From assembly GCA_039714495.1 (NCBI GenBank), contig JBDLJD010000005.1:1-57108 (forward strand): 57,108 nucleotides of DNA, written 5' to 3'. This DNA comes from JAJDNW01 sp039714495. GTDB taxonomy: Bacteria; Desulfobacterota; Desulfobacteria; Desulfobacterales; B30-G6. Made by a program: the position numbers and the translations under genes. The notes below the pieces were generated by a model. It saw nothing but the letters and a program-made list of their open reading frames with translations. It had not been told where the DNA came from and searched no databases. This document shows positions 16,571 to 25,040 of the stretch, piece by piece; within the stretch, counting starts at the first letter, position 1; the number at the start of each line of letters is the position of its first letter.

Positions 16571-17653
16571 ATGACAAGTACCGAGTCGATCCCCATAAAT
16601 CCGCAAACCGATACTGCCTCACAGGAAAATATCCCGAAAATTGTTTGCAAGAACATTTGGAAATTGTTCGGTGACAAGGCTACGCGTTTTCTCAAAAAGC
16701 ATGCATCCATGCCGAGCCATGAGACGCTTGCGGCCGCTGGTTTAATCGGGGCTGTCCAGAATGTTTCGCTGGAAATTTATCAGGGTGAAATATTTGTTAT
16801 AATGGGTCTTTCGGGTTCGGGTAAGTCGACGCTTGTGCGCTGCATGTCACGGTTGATTGAGCCGACTGCCGGGGAAATTATTTTTGAAGGTCAGGATCTT
16901 CTCAAAATAAATGCCAGAGATCTCATCGAAATCCGTCGCCACAAGATGGGAATGGTGTTCCAGCACTTCGCACTTTTACCGCACTTAACGGTTCTCGAAA
17001 ATGTAGCATTTCCCCTAGAAGTTCAGGGAATGGACCGAACCACACGCGAATCTTCAGTGATGGAAATTATTAAACTCGTCGGGCTGAAAGGGCGTGAAAG
17101 CTATTATCCGAGACAACTTTCCGGTGGACAGCAACAACGTGTCGGTATTGCACGCAGCCTGGCGGTGAAACCGGAAATCTGGTTTCTTGATGAACCCTTT
17201 TCCGCTCTCGATCCCCTCATCCGGCGCGAAATGCAGGACGAGTTTCTTCGCTTGCAGAATCTTCTCCAAAAGACAATTGTCTTCATCACCCACGACTTTG
17301 ATGAAGCTATACGTCTTGCCGACCGTATTGCCCTCATGAAAGACGGTGCCGTTATTCAGGTGGGCACTCCCGAAGAGCTGGTGATCAACCCAATCAACGA
17401 TCATGTGGCTGAGTTTACTCGTGAAATTCCACGCCCCAAAGTGCTGTCTGCACGTTCCATCATGACCCCGGCAGATGACACCGTCACCTGCGTCGGGAAT
17501 GTTCCTGAGGATTTGAAAATAGAGATGCTTGCCGCCCGAGTTTTTGAACAGGACTCCCCCCTTGCCGTAACAGATGGTAAAGGCAAGGTCATCGGTCAGA
17601 TTACCCGTGATGCTGTGCTTGGCGTACTCATCAGCAAGAGGAACAGACCGTGA
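16571..17653 (+). CDS. Glycine betaine/proline ABC transporter ATP-binding protein, 360 aa
   Basis: ATPase subunit of the ProV/OpuAA type. Walker A is GLSGSGKST (79-87), followed by the Q-loop region MGMVFQHFALLPH, signature LSGGQQQRVGIARS, Walker B IWFLDEPFSALD and the switch His in FITHDFDEA. A C-terminal CBS-like stretch (ARSIMTPADDTVTC...SPLAVTDGKGKVIGQITRDAVLG) fits the ion-strength-sensing CBS tail of this family, although it is short. The N-terminal MPSHETLAAAGLIGAVQNVSL insertion before Walker A is typical for ProV. It overlaps the permease start by 4 bp (GTGA). Confidence 0.93.
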   Translation: MTSTESIPINPQTDTASQENIPKIVCKNIWKLFGDKATRFLKKHASMPSHETLAAAGLIGAVQNVSLEIYQGEIFVIMGLSGSGKSTLVRCMSRLIEPTAGEIIFEGQDLLKINARDLIEIRRHKMGMVFQHFALLPHLTVLENVAFPLEVQGMDRTTRESSVMEIIKLVGLKGRESYYPRQLSGGQQQRVGIARSLAVKPEIWFLDEPFSALDPLIRREMQDEFLRLQNLLQKTIVFITHDFDEAIRLADRIALMKDGAVIQVGTPEELVINPINDHVAEFTREIPRPKVLSARSIMTPADDTVTCVGNVPEDLKIEMLAARVFEQDSPLAVTDGKGKVIGQITRDAVLGVLISKRNRP

Positions 17654-19650
17654 GTGCGTTTTCATCTAATGGGGGTCTTTCGCATTTCAGTCGCCGGACA
17701 TGGATTGTTTTGTGGGTGATGGCGCTGGCAACTGTCACGGGGCTGTATCTAATTAGAGACTTCGCCCCATGGGCCGTCGATTATCCTCGCGGATGGGTGG
17801 TGCCACTTAAATTCTGGATCACCGATTTCATGAAGTGGCTGATCAATGATGCCGACCTCGGCCTTTTCACTTTCAAGCAATTCACTCGCTCCCTCTCTTG
17901 GGTTCTCAACTGGTTTCTTGTGGCCGCCCATGGAATCTTTTCAGGAGGAATAAAAATCCCTCTTGGCGGGGAGGCTTTCTTCATGATCCCACCGCTGTCA
18001 TGGCTTGCTTTGATCACCGTGCTTTCCTTGATTGCGTTTTGGGTCCGCGACATCGGGCTTGCGCTCTTAGTTGGCTCTTGTTTCATGTATCTTGCCGTTT
18101 TCGGCCAATGGGATAGCGCCATGGTGACACTCTCTTCCATCGTGGTGGCCGTGCCGCTTGGTGTTGTCGGAGGATTGTTGCTCGCAATCGTTGCTTTCCG
18201 GCACCCCTGGTTTGCAAAAGCGATCTCACCGTTGCTGGATCTCATGCAAACGGTGCCGGTGTTCGCTTATTTGGTGCCGGTGCTGTTTTTATTCGGTTTC
18301 GGACCCGTGGCGGCGATGACGGCAACACTCATCTACGCGGTTCCTCCCATGGTCCGTTGTGGTCTGGTAGCACTTGAACAGGTGTCTGCAGAAATTGTTG
18401 AATTCGGGCGTATGACCGGGTGTTCCCGCCGCCAGCTGATGTGGAAAGTTATGATTCCTTCCGCGCGCCCTACGTTGCTCGTCGGTCTTAACCAAGTGAT
18501 AATGCTTTCGTTGAACATGGTGATTATCGCTTCGATGATCGGCGCTGGTGGACTGGGTTTTGACGTCCTGCACGCCTTGCGAAGACTTGCGATTGGAGAA
18601 GGGATAGAGGCCGGTGTCGCCATCACGCTCCTCGCCATCGCTCTCGATCGGCTCAGTCAGTCTTACGCCGTTCAGAGTCCCGATCATACAATTAAAGGAC
18701 GGGGGTTTTTCCGCTCCCACCCCCATCTATTGACAGTCCTTGCCATCATTGTTGTCATTACAGTGGTTGGCTTTATTATCCCAGTTGTCGCAAATTACCC
18801 AAAAAACCTTACGATTACAACGGGCGAATTTTGGGAGAAGATGATTACCTGGATTAACGTTAACTTTTTCGATACCCTGGATGCTACAAAAGCGTGGCTT
18901 CTTATCAATGTTCTTGTTCCCATAAAACGATTCCTTATCGCCATTCCATGGGTGGGCGTGGTTGGTTTGCTGGCGCTTGCCGGTTTCCAGCTCGGCGGGT
19001 GGCGGCTCTCCCTTTTGGTTTCCCTGATGGGCGCGTTTATTGCCGTTACCGGAAACTGGGAAAAGGCAATGATTACCACTTACCTGATAGGAATATCCGT
19101 AGCCGTCGCTTCATTGATCGGGATGCCCTTGGGTGTCTGGGCGGCGGCAAGCGATCGTGCCCACCGGGTCATCCAAGTTGTCATTGACACCCTGCAAACA
19201 CTGCCGGCGTTCGTCTATCTTATTCCGGTTGTAATGCTGTTCCGTGTCGGCGATTTTTCAGCCATGATTGCGGTAATCGCCTATTCCCTGGTACCGATCA
19301 TCCGTTACACCGATCATGGCATTCGCCAAGTACCCTCCTCAATGATCGAGGCTGCTACTGTCTCCGGCTGTACGCGGCGACAAATTCTGTGGAAAGTAAA
19401 ACTGCCCATTGCGCTGCCTGAAATCATGCTGGGTGTGAACCAGACCATCATGTTGGGACTCAGCATGCTGGTCATCACTGCGCTGGTGGGTACCCGTGAT
19501 CTCGGCCAGGAAGTTTACATCGCCTTGACAAAAGCGGATACCGGACGAGGTCTCGTCGCAGGCCTATGCGTTGCCTTCATTGCCATCATCTCCGACCGAT
19601 TGATCATGGCGTGGAGCACCGAACGAAAGAAGACACTAGGGCTAATTTGA
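17650..19650 (+). CDS. Double-length glycine betaine ABC transporter permease, 666 aa
   Basis: This ProW-type permease contains two complete binding-protein-dependent transport modules in one chain. Module one has LLDLMQTVPVFAYLVPVLFLFG and the EAA-like loop VEFGRMTGCSRRQLMWKVMIPSARPTLLVG. Module two repeats this as VIDTLQTLPAFVYLIPVVMLF and IEAATVSGCTRRQILWKVKLPIALPEIMLG. Each is preceded by several membrane segments. A single gene product could thus replace the usual ProW homodimer. The start is GTG at 17650, overlapping the ATPase stop. Such fused permeases are known in other bacteria. No gene follows on this strand. Confidence 0.9.
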   Translation: MSAFSSNGGLSHFSRRTWIVLWVMALATVTGLYLIRDFAPWAVDYPRGWVVPLKFWITDFMKWLINDADLGLFTFKQFTRSLSWVLNWFLVAAHGIFSGGIKIPLGGEAFFMIPPLSWLALITVLSLIAFWVRDIGLALLVGSCFMYLAVFGQWDSAMVTLSSIVVAVPLGVVGGLLLAIVAFRHPWFAKAISPLLDLMQTVPVFAYLVPVLFLFGFGPVAAMTATLIYAVPPMVRCGLVALEQVSAEIVEFGRMTGCSRRQLMWKVMIPSARPTLLVGLNQVIMLSLNMVIIASMIGAGGLGFDVLHALRRLAIGEGIEAGVAITLLAIALDRLSQSYAVQSPDHTIKGRGFFRSHPHLLTVLAIIVVITVVGFIIPVVANYPKNLTITTGEFWEKMITWINVNFFDTLDATKAWLLINVLVPIKRFLIAIPWVGVVGLLALAGFQLGGWRLSLLVSLMGAFIAVTGNWEKAMITTYLIGISVAVASLIGMPLGVWAAASDRAHRVIQVVIDTLQTLPAFVYLIPVVMLFRVGDFSAMIAVIAYSLVPIIRYTDHGIRQVPSSMIEAATVSGCTRRQILWKVKLPIALPEIMLGVNQTIMLGLSMLVITALVGTRDLGQEVYIALTKADTGRGLVAGLCVAFIAIISDRLIMAWSTERKKTLGLI

Positions 19651-19721
19651 TGAGGCTAAAATGGTGGTGTCGGCTGAACACTTCTTCAAATCTTCTAAAA
19701 CTTCAAACATATACGCCCATG

Positions 19722-20357
19722 TCATTCTACGGTAAGCTTCTGCCCGACGTGAATGACGCTGTTTTTGTCCAGGCCATTTTTCTTTCTCAATTGTTCGACG
19801 CTTAATCCGTATTTGCGGCTGATGCTGTAAAGCGTCTCTCCCTTTTTCACGACGTGTTGATTTGCCCGCTCTGTCGTTGTCTTTTTCTGCTGGGTTGCCG
19901 GAGGCGGCGTACTTTTTTTGATCGGCTTGGCTTCCAATTGCTTACGCAGTTGAAGCAACTCTTTGTCAACCTGATCCATACGTTTGGCAAGGGAGGCCTC
20001 AAGTCGATCCAGCCGTTTTTCGATTGTCCCGTTATCCTTGAGGCTTTTTTCCAGGTTCAGCACCCTTTCGCCCACGCTCTCAAGTTTAAGCATACGTTTT
20101 TCAAGCTGGTCGAGTCTTGCGTCGAATCCGCTCAACTGCGCCTTATCCTGAGTATTGTTGCCCGTGGGCAGGAAAATATAGAGCAGTATTATTACGACGA
20201 CAATGGCAGGAATCCAAATGATGGGATTCCCGAATCTGCGGGAAGCAGCGGATGCGGCACCGGCTTTAACCCCAAGCGGTGAATACTCCTCTTCATAAAA
20301 TGCTTCAGGCTCTTCTTTGTTAGATTCTACGCTATCTTCGGAGTCTTTCCACTGCAT
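19722..20357 (-). CDS. Membrane-anchored coiled-coil protein with C-terminal LysM domain, 211 aa
   Basis: Reading order: an acidic cytoplasmic tail (residues 1-43), one transmembrane helix (about 46-66, IIWIPAIVVVIILLYIFLP), a heptad-rich coiled coil (about 77-147, repeated LDQLEKRMLKLE, LEKSLKDNG, LDRLEASLAKR), and a Pro/Thr/Lys linker. A LysM domain closes the protein (about 167-211, HVVKKGETLYSISRKYGLSVEQLRKKNGL...IHVGQKLTV). LysM binds peptidoglycan, so the protein probably links the inner membrane to the wall. A GGAAGG site precedes the ATG. The 294 bp upstream (20358-20651) hold no recognisable gene or strong signal. Confidence 0.8.
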   Translation of the reverse strand: MQWKDSEDSVESNKEEPEAFYEEEYSPLGVKAGAASAASRRFGNPIIWIPAIVVVIILLYIFLPTGNNTQDKAQLSGFDARLDQLEKRMLKLESVGERVLNLEKSLKDNGTIEKRLDRLEASLAKRMDQVDKELLQLRKQLEAKPIKKSTPPPATQQKKTTTERANQHVVKKGETLYSISRKYGLSVEQLRKKNGLDKNSVIHVGQKLTVE

Positions 20358-20651
20358 GTATTTTCCTTCCGGAATTCATTAGAAACGGTCATTCTCAATT
20401 AAGTTCAGAATCTTGATTTACAATAGCCAGTGCTGTCAAGCCCATCTCTGCTAAGATATGTTTCTAATGATTAAAATAGATTTTGAAGAAAAGCCGATCT
20501 AAATTTTTATAAATTTTCATGGTTATTGTTTAATGAAGAACCTAATTATTTAGCGAATGTATTTGGTTCATGTTCTGTTGTGTACGCTTGAGCATGAAAA
20601 TTTGTCAGCTGTTGCCCTCCCCCTACGAAAACCATTTGAAAAAATCAACAT

Positions 20652-21566
20652 CTATTTTAAAAAAGCGTCAAATATTTTCCAAAACCGGTTTCGAATCTCA
20701 TCCGCCTCCACAAGAATTTCATGCCTGGCATTTTCAAGCGTCACCAGTTGGCATTGCGGCATTCTTTTCTGCATCGCTTTCTGGGCCGCGAGAGAGACAA
20801 TCCGATCATTCTGCGCAGCAACCATCAGCGTGGGTGTCTCCATGTTTTCGATGAAGCCCTTTGCGCATAGCCGGTCGATAGAGCGGAAGGTTGCCCAAAG
20901 CCACTGGTGGGTAACCCCGCCCAGGGCAAGACCGGGCGTTTCCAAAAGCTGACGTTTCATTCTTTCAAAACGCCCCCGGTCACTGGTGAGTTTGTTGTTC
21001 TCGAATCGTGGCGGTTTGTGGTCACCGGCACCAGGCACATAATTTTCACCAAATCCCAACTTGACGGCCCAGCGGGCATAAACCCGCAACGCATTTTTCA
21101 GAACGGACGGCATGGCAATGTCGATCAGCGGTGCGGTCAATACCGCCCTCTTGAACAGGCCGGGGTGGTCATGCAGGTAGCGCAGTCCGACATGCCCTCC
21201 CAAGGAATGTGCCAGCAAATAAAACGGCGCAATGGCATTGGGCACCATGACGGCCCTAATAAACCCATCAAGGTCACCCAGGTAGTCAGCATAGGTCTCT
21301 ACAAAGCCTTTTTGGCGATTGGGCAGCATGCGGGCAGAGAGCCCCTGGCCGCGCCAGTCAAAGGAAAAGACATCAAATCCCCGTTTGTTCAGATCGGCTG
21401 CAGTTTCATCATTTTTTTCTACATATTCGCTCCGGCCATTGAGAAGCAGCATCGTTCCCCGGTGGATATTAATGCTGGTTTTCCATACTCCCCAACGGAG
21501 TCTGATGCCTTGTCTGGGCGATATATACCCTATGGCTGCATTTCTCATTTCATTCATTGCATTCAT
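20652..21566 (-). CDS. Alpha/beta hydrolase of the lysophospholipase/monoacylglycerol lipase type, 304 aa
   Basis: Serine hydrolase with the GHSLGGH-like nucleophile elbow LLAHSLGGHVGLRYL, the preceding DWRGQGLSARM strand-loop, and an acid/His pair in the C-terminal part (VAAQNDRIV and ENARHEILVE). This pattern is that of PldB/monoglyceride lipases. It is cytoplasmic, with no signal peptide. The start is one of three close Met codons (21566, 21557, 21548); none has a strong site, and 21566 is given. The stop is UAG. A palindrome lies just upstream. Confidence 0.8.
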   Translation of the reverse strand: MNAMNEMRNAAIGYISPRQGIRLRWGVWKTSINIHRGTMLLLNGRSEYVEKNDETAADLNKRGFDVFSFDWRGQGLSARMLPNRQKGFVETYADYLGDLDGFIRAVMVPNAIAPFYLLAHSLGGHVGLRYLHDHPGLFKRAVLTAPLIDIAMPSVLKNALRVYARWAVKLGFGENYVPGAGDHKPPRFENNKLTSDRGRFERMKRQLLETPGLALGGVTHQWLWATFRSIDRLCAKGFIENMETPTLMVAAQNDRIVSLAAQKAMQKRMPQCQLVTLENARHEILVEADEIRNRFWKIFDAFLK

Positions 21567-21592
21567 TATTCGGAAGAAAATAGATGCACATG

Positions 21593-21610
21593 TTACATGA
21601 CATTATGTAA
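21593..21610. promoter_or_regulatory. Operator-like palindrome upstream of the hydrolase gene
   Basis: TTACAT-N6-ATGTAA lies 27-44 bp upstream of the hydrolase start, where it could overlap a promoter. No regulator gene is adjacent, so the binding protein is unknown. Confidence 0.35.
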
Positions 21611-21765
21611 AATGTATAGAATAGGATCTCTTTTACCTTTCAATATTATCCATCATGCATTAAAAACCTATTTAAGCATAGAAGGTGTTTATTATCCCTG
21701 ACCGTGTTCCAAGAATCATATATTTAAATACAATCGACTGTTTCCAATGAAGGAATGAAAAAAAA

Positions 21766-22011
21766 ATGAATGACCACTCCCATAGTTTTGTTGAAAATTA
21801 CCAAGGGTTTGTCGGATTTGGTTTTAACCGCGAAACAGATGAAAATACGGTTGTATACTATTTGCAAAAGTTTTCCGACGACGACCTCATGGAAACACTG
21901 ATAAAAAAAATGTCTGATCAAGAACTTGCCGAACTGTTCAACCTGATGGGCCGGCTTATGAAGAAACATCTGACAGAGCCGCAGTACCACGCTCTGTTCC
22001 TGAAAGAGTAA
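21766..22011 (+). CDS. Small protein of unknown function, 81 aa
   Basis: I do not recognise a named family. The N-terminal half (FVENYQGFVGFGFNRETDENTVVYYLQKF) is beta-like with aromatic residues; the C-terminal half (DDLMETLIKKMSDQELAELFNLMGRLMKKHL) is predicted helical and amphipathic. There is no signal peptide or membrane helix. A GAAGGA site lies upstream of the ATG, and coding pattern and the following hairpin element support a real gene. It could be a small cytoplasmic regulatory or adaptor protein, but there is no evidence for a specific role. Confidence 0.7.
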   Translation: MNDHSHSFVENYQGFVGFGFNRETDENTVVYYLQKFSDDDLMETLIKKMSDQELAELFNLMGRLMKKHLTEPQYHALFLKE

Positions 22012-22053
22012 AAGTTGCGGAGCAACTTTTACATAGCGCGGCTGCGCCGCTAT
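22008..22053 (+). repeat. Two-hairpin element spanning a stop codon (copy 1)
   Basis: The first hairpin is a perfect 11-bp stem, GTAAAAGTTGC (22008-22018) with 22022-22032, and includes the UAA stop of the preceding gene. The second is GCGGC-TGC-GCCGC (22038-22050) followed by TATT. Related elements follow gspE, gspC, gspG, gspF and rpsA. Confidence 0.65.
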
Positions 22054-22145
22054 TTTATAAATTGTAATTTATTTCATGATTAATTGAGATTAGCGTTATT
22101 AACATGGCTAAACCGTATCTTAATGAAATCATATAGGAAACATAC

Positions 22146-22286
22146 ATGCTTACGGAAAAACAACTGGATCGCTATGCAGACGTGCTGATCTGGGATCTGG
22201 TCAACACGGAAAAAAAACAGGTTACGGCACATTTGAGAGGCGGGAAAACAAAAATTATATACGAAAACGGAAAATTTACCATTTAA
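22146..22286 (+). CDS. 46-residue small ORF, perhaps the remnant of a longer gene
   Basis: The product begins MLTEKQLDRYADVLIWDL and ends YENGKFTI at TAA 22284-22286. The opening resembles, to my recollection, the N-terminus of M29-type aminopeptidases; after about residue 18 that similarity stops. It may therefore be a decayed gene start or a genuine small protein. A perfect terminator follows directly and shares the stop codon, which argues for a transcribed unit. No strong ribosome binding site is seen. Confidence 0.45.
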   Translation: MLTEKQLDRYADVLIWDLVNTEKKQVTAHLRGGKTKIIYENGKFTI

Positions 22287-22320
22287 AATTACCCGGCATT
22301 TATAATGCCGGGTAATTTTA
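22284..22320. terminator. Perfect 16-bp bidirectional terminator
   Basis: The arms TAAAATTACCCGGCAT (22284-22299) and 22305-22320 pair perfectly around a 5-nt loop. The A/T-rich ends give a T-run in both directions. It separates the plus-strand small ORF from the minus-strand BFN gene, whose stop is at 22325. Confidence 0.85.
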
Positions 22321-22324
22321 AATG

Positions 22325-22822
22325 TTATACTTTATACTTACCAAAATCTTCAGGATTGAGCTTCTCCAGATATTCTGCCCACTTGCGACCTTCTTCGCTC
22401 TCATCGAAAACCTCGGACGGCCCCTCCCCTGCTTTGGACTTCTGAACGACCTTGTCGTCGACGAAAATCGGGGCATTAAACCGCAGGGCAATGGCGATGG
22501 CATCGCTGGGTCTGGCGTCCATATCAAAGGACTTGTCCGCGGTTTTGAAGAAAATTCTGGCATAGAACGTGTTGTCCTTCAGGTCACAAACCTCGACACG
22601 GGTAACGACTGCGTCAAAAAATTCACTGAAATTCTTGAATAGGTCGTGGGTCATGGGACGGTCGAACTTGATGTCCTGAAGAGATGAAGCGATTGAAGTC
22701 GCCTCCAAAAGCCCTATCCAGATAGGAATGGCCTGTTCGTCATCGTCAGTCTTAAGTATGATGATCGGTGTATTCGACGCCGGGTCCATGGTCAGCCCGG
22801 CTACACTCACCTTATGCAGCAT
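22325..22822 (-). CDS. Bifunctional nuclease family (BFN/DUF151) protein, 165 aa
   Basis: The N-terminal 135 residues form the BFN domain: ILKTDDDEQAIPIWIGLLEATSIASSLQ, then RPMTHDLFKNF, ARIFF and the conserved DARPSDAIAIALRFNAPIFVDDKVV. A short acidic C-terminal tail follows. Family members have been reported with nuclease activity in plants, but the role in bacteria is not established. The ATG at 22822 has an AGGAGA site and overlaps the 3' end of miaB by 11 bp, so the two are probably co-transcribed. Confidence 0.88.
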   Translation of the reverse strand: MLHKVSVAGLTMDPASNTPIIILKTDDDEQAIPIWIGLLEATSIASSLQDIKFDRPMTHDLFKNFSEFFDAVVTRVEVCDLKDNTFYARIFFKTADKSFDMDARPSDAIAIALRFNAPIFVDDKVVQKSKAGEGPSEVFDESEEGRKWAEYLEKLNPEDFGKYKV

Positions 22823-24230
22823 AACTTCTGTCTCCTTTTAACGCCGAAGAGCCGGACGCCTCTATCTGTAATTTACCCCAGAGGGAATGGGATAAAGCCC
22901 TTTCTATGGTTACCCGGACAGTTTTTCCTGTCATGTCATCCGGGCTTGTCTTCGTAGATGTGTCAGCGACAAAATTAACGATTTTATTGCAGCTTGTGCG
23001 TCCGGACCATTGTAAGGGCGCCTCTTTTGCAGTCGACGGTTCTGTTTGCTGCCGCTTGCTGTGCCCTTCAACCAGCACAGCTATTGTTCTGCCCACCATA
23101 CCTGTGTTTATTTCATCTGTTATGGTCTTCTGAACGTTTAGAACCTGTTGCAGCCTGCTATTTTTATCTTTTTCAGCTACTTTCGGGGTAAATTTCCGCG
23201 AAGGGGCCAGCGGCCGGTCAGAATAGTTGAACACAAACAGGCTATCATAACGCACTTTACGTATCAGGGACAAGGTATCATCAAAATCGTCCTGTGTTTC
23301 CCCGGGAAATCCCACGATGATATCCGTGCTGATGGCAACATCCGGGCAGGCCGCCCGCAACGCCGCCACCTTCTCGAGATAGGTTTCACGCGTGTATTTA
23401 CGGTTCATCCGCTTGAGAATCCGGTTGGACCCGGATTGGATTGGGAGGTGGAGATGGCGGCATAATTTATCCAGGGTGCCAAAAGCGCTGGCCAACTCAT
23501 TTGAAAGGTCCTTGGGATGGGAGGTGGTAAAGCGGACCCTGTAAAGCCCTTTTATGTCATTTATGCGGGATAAAAGCTCGGTAAAGGAGCAAAGGCCTTC
23601 TTTTTTTCCGTAACTGTTCACATTCTGTCCCAGGAGTGTCACTTCCCGGACGCCTTCGTCAACCAGTTGTTCAATTTCTTTAATGATGCGCTCCGGGGCC
23701 CGGCTTGTCTCCCGTCCTCGTACGTGAGGGACCACGCAGTAAGCGCAAAAGTTGTCGCAGCCACGCATGATGGTCACGAATTTTGAAACTGTGTCTGCTT
23801 TCAGTACCCTGGGTTGGTGTATTTCATCTTCCAGGGGGCCCGACATCTCCACATCGACGATCCTGCAATGGTGCTTCTCAATCTTTTCAACGGCCAGGGG
23901 GAGTCTTCCCAGCGCCCGGGTACCGAAAATGAGGTCCACGTGCGGCATCCTTTTCAGTATAGCCTTCCCCTGCTGCTGGGCGACACAACCGCCCACCGCA
24001 ATTATCAGATCGCTGTTTTTCTTTTTGAGCTTTGAGAGGCGTCCCAGAAAACTGAACGCCTTCTGTTCGGCTTTCTCCCGTATGGTACAGGTGTTGGTGA
24101 TGATGAGGTCGGCGGACTCCACAAATGGAGTGGTTTCATATCCTAAAGGAATCAGGCTGTTTACAATCCTTTCAGAATCGTAAACATTCATCTGGCACCC
24201 GATGGTATTGATGTATAACCGCTTCTTCAT
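22812..24230 (-). CDS. miaB: tRNA-2-methylthio-N6-dimethylallyladenosine synthase, 472 aa
   Basis: Radical-SAM methylthiotransferase acting on position A37 of tRNAs that read UNN codons. An N-terminal UPF0004 domain (LYINTIGCQMNVYDSERI) carries the first Fe-S cysteines. The radical SAM triad is in RGCDNFCAYCVVPHVRGRE, with LLGQNVNSYG and HLPIQSGSNRILKRMNRKYTRE typical for MiaB. A C-terminal TRAM-like region is longer and more divergent than usual (about residues 375-472). I chose ATG 24230, which is 5 nt after an AAGAG site; a GTG at 24236 is the alternative. It follows the secreted protein gene by 11 bp. Confidence 0.94.
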   Translation of the reverse strand: MKKRLYINTIGCQMNVYDSERIVNSLIPLGYETTPFVESADLIITNTCTIREKAEQKAFSFLGRLSKLKKKNSDLIIAVGGCVAQQQGKAILKRMPHVDLIFGTRALGRLPLAVEKIEKHHCRIVDVEMSGPLEDEIHQPRVLKADTVSKFVTIMRGCDNFCAYCVVPHVRGRETSRAPERIIKEIEQLVDEGVREVTLLGQNVNSYGKKEGLCSFTELLSRINDIKGLYRVRFTTSHPKDLSNELASAFGTLDKLCRHLHLPIQSGSNRILKRMNRKYTRETYLEKVAALRAACPDVAISTDIIVGFPGETQDDFDDTLSLIRKVRYDSLFVFNYSDRPLAPSRKFTPKVAEKDKNSRLQQVLNVQKTITDEINTGMVGRTIAVLVEGHSKRQQTEPSTAKEAPLQWSGRTSCNKIVNFVADTSTKTSPDDMTGKTVRVTIERALSHSLWGKLQIEASGSSALKGDRSYAA

Positions 24231-24241
24231 TTTCACTCTTT

Positions 24242-24661
24242 TTACTGCTTTGTCCCGTGAAAAACGACCTTTTTGATGTCACCCGCCGCAATACGCACAT
24301 CGGCAAAGGATGATGTTCCAAAACAGGGTGCATCCTGTTCTAAAAGCAGCTCAATCTTTTGAAGATCATCAAGGGTTACCATAGCCGTTATACGCCCATC
24401 CTTTTTCACAAACAAAATAGAACGAATCTTTTCAAAGTCAATGGAAAGCTCAGCCTTTCCCATTTTACCGGTGATATAGGTCTTTCCGTTAAATGAAAAT
24501 TTCTCCAGTTCCAGGGACACATCATCTTGATCCACCACTGTGGCACGGAAGTTTTTGTCAGGTTCAGGCGTTTTGACCGATACCGGCTCACCCATACTTC
24601 CCATCCCCAGGGTCAGACAACATATCCAGATAAACAGGCTTCCCGACAATTTGCGCTTCAT
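24242..24661 (-). CDS. Secreted or membrane-anchored protein of unknown function, 139 aa
   Basis: The start at 24661 is favoured by an AGAGAGG site and gives a clean signal peptide (MKRKLSGSLFIWICCLTLGMGS). The remainder (FRATVVDQDDVSLELEKFSFNGKTYITGKMGKAELSIDFEKI...ADVRIAAGDIKKVVFHG) is beta-rich and suggests a periplasmic domain. I do not recognise the family. The start overlaps the end of the DUF4911 gene region and miaB follows, so the three look like one operon. Confidence 0.65.
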   Translation of the reverse strand: MKRKLSGSLFIWICCLTLGMGSMGEPVSVKTPEPDKNFRATVVDQDDVSLELEKFSFNGKTYITGKMGKAELSIDFEKIRSILFVKKDGRITAMVTLDDLQKIELLLEQDAPCFGTSSFADVRIAAGDIKKVVFHGTKQ

Positions 24662-24662
24662 G

Positions 24663-24884
24663 CTATCCTCTCTCTTCCAGCGGCTCAATTAGAATATCGC
24701 GGCCCAATTCTTCAAGTAATTTATCAACAATATCATTGCAACCAGCTGGTATATTAACTGATATGATACCAAGTCCAGCATCGATTGTCGTCAGGTTGGC
24801 AATGCCGTCGTACGCCTCGAAGATAAACTTCAGAAAGGCGATCCGCCGTCTGTCGACCCGCAGGTATTTTTTTTGACATCGCAT
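24663..24884 (-). CDS. DUF4911-type small protein, 73 aa, ending in UAG
   Basis: The pattern RVDRRRIAFLKFIFEAYDGIANLTTIDAGLGIISVNIPAGCNDIVDKLLEEL matches the DUF4911 family as I know it from sulfate reducers. No function is established. The product is soluble, with an alpha-beta fold like that of small ligand-binding or regulatory domains. The stop codon is UAG and it abuts the ATG of the next gene by one base. It heads the miaB operon. Confidence 0.65.
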   Translation of the reverse strand: MRCQKKYLRVDRRRIAFLKFIFEAYDGIANLTTIDAGLGIISVNIPAGCNDIVDKLLEELGRDILIEPLEERG

Positions 24885-24954
24885 GGCAGTTGCTTTTTAT
24901 CCAATTGTGGCGAAACGTCAATGCGCATCGCTCGACCCTATCGTATGCTACCCT

Positions 24955-24984
24955 TTGCTAAGATATATAAACAAAAAATATTAT
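24955..24984 (+). promoter_or_regulatory. Possible recJ promoter
   Basis: TTGCTA (24955-24960) and TATTAT (24979-24984) are 18 bp apart and lie 57 bp before recJ. The region is AT-rich, so chance is a concern. Confidence 0.3.
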
Positions 24985-25040
24985 TAAATAAAACATCTAA
25001 GTTGTAAAGCGCATTTGTTGTGTTATAAAGTTTCAGCCTT

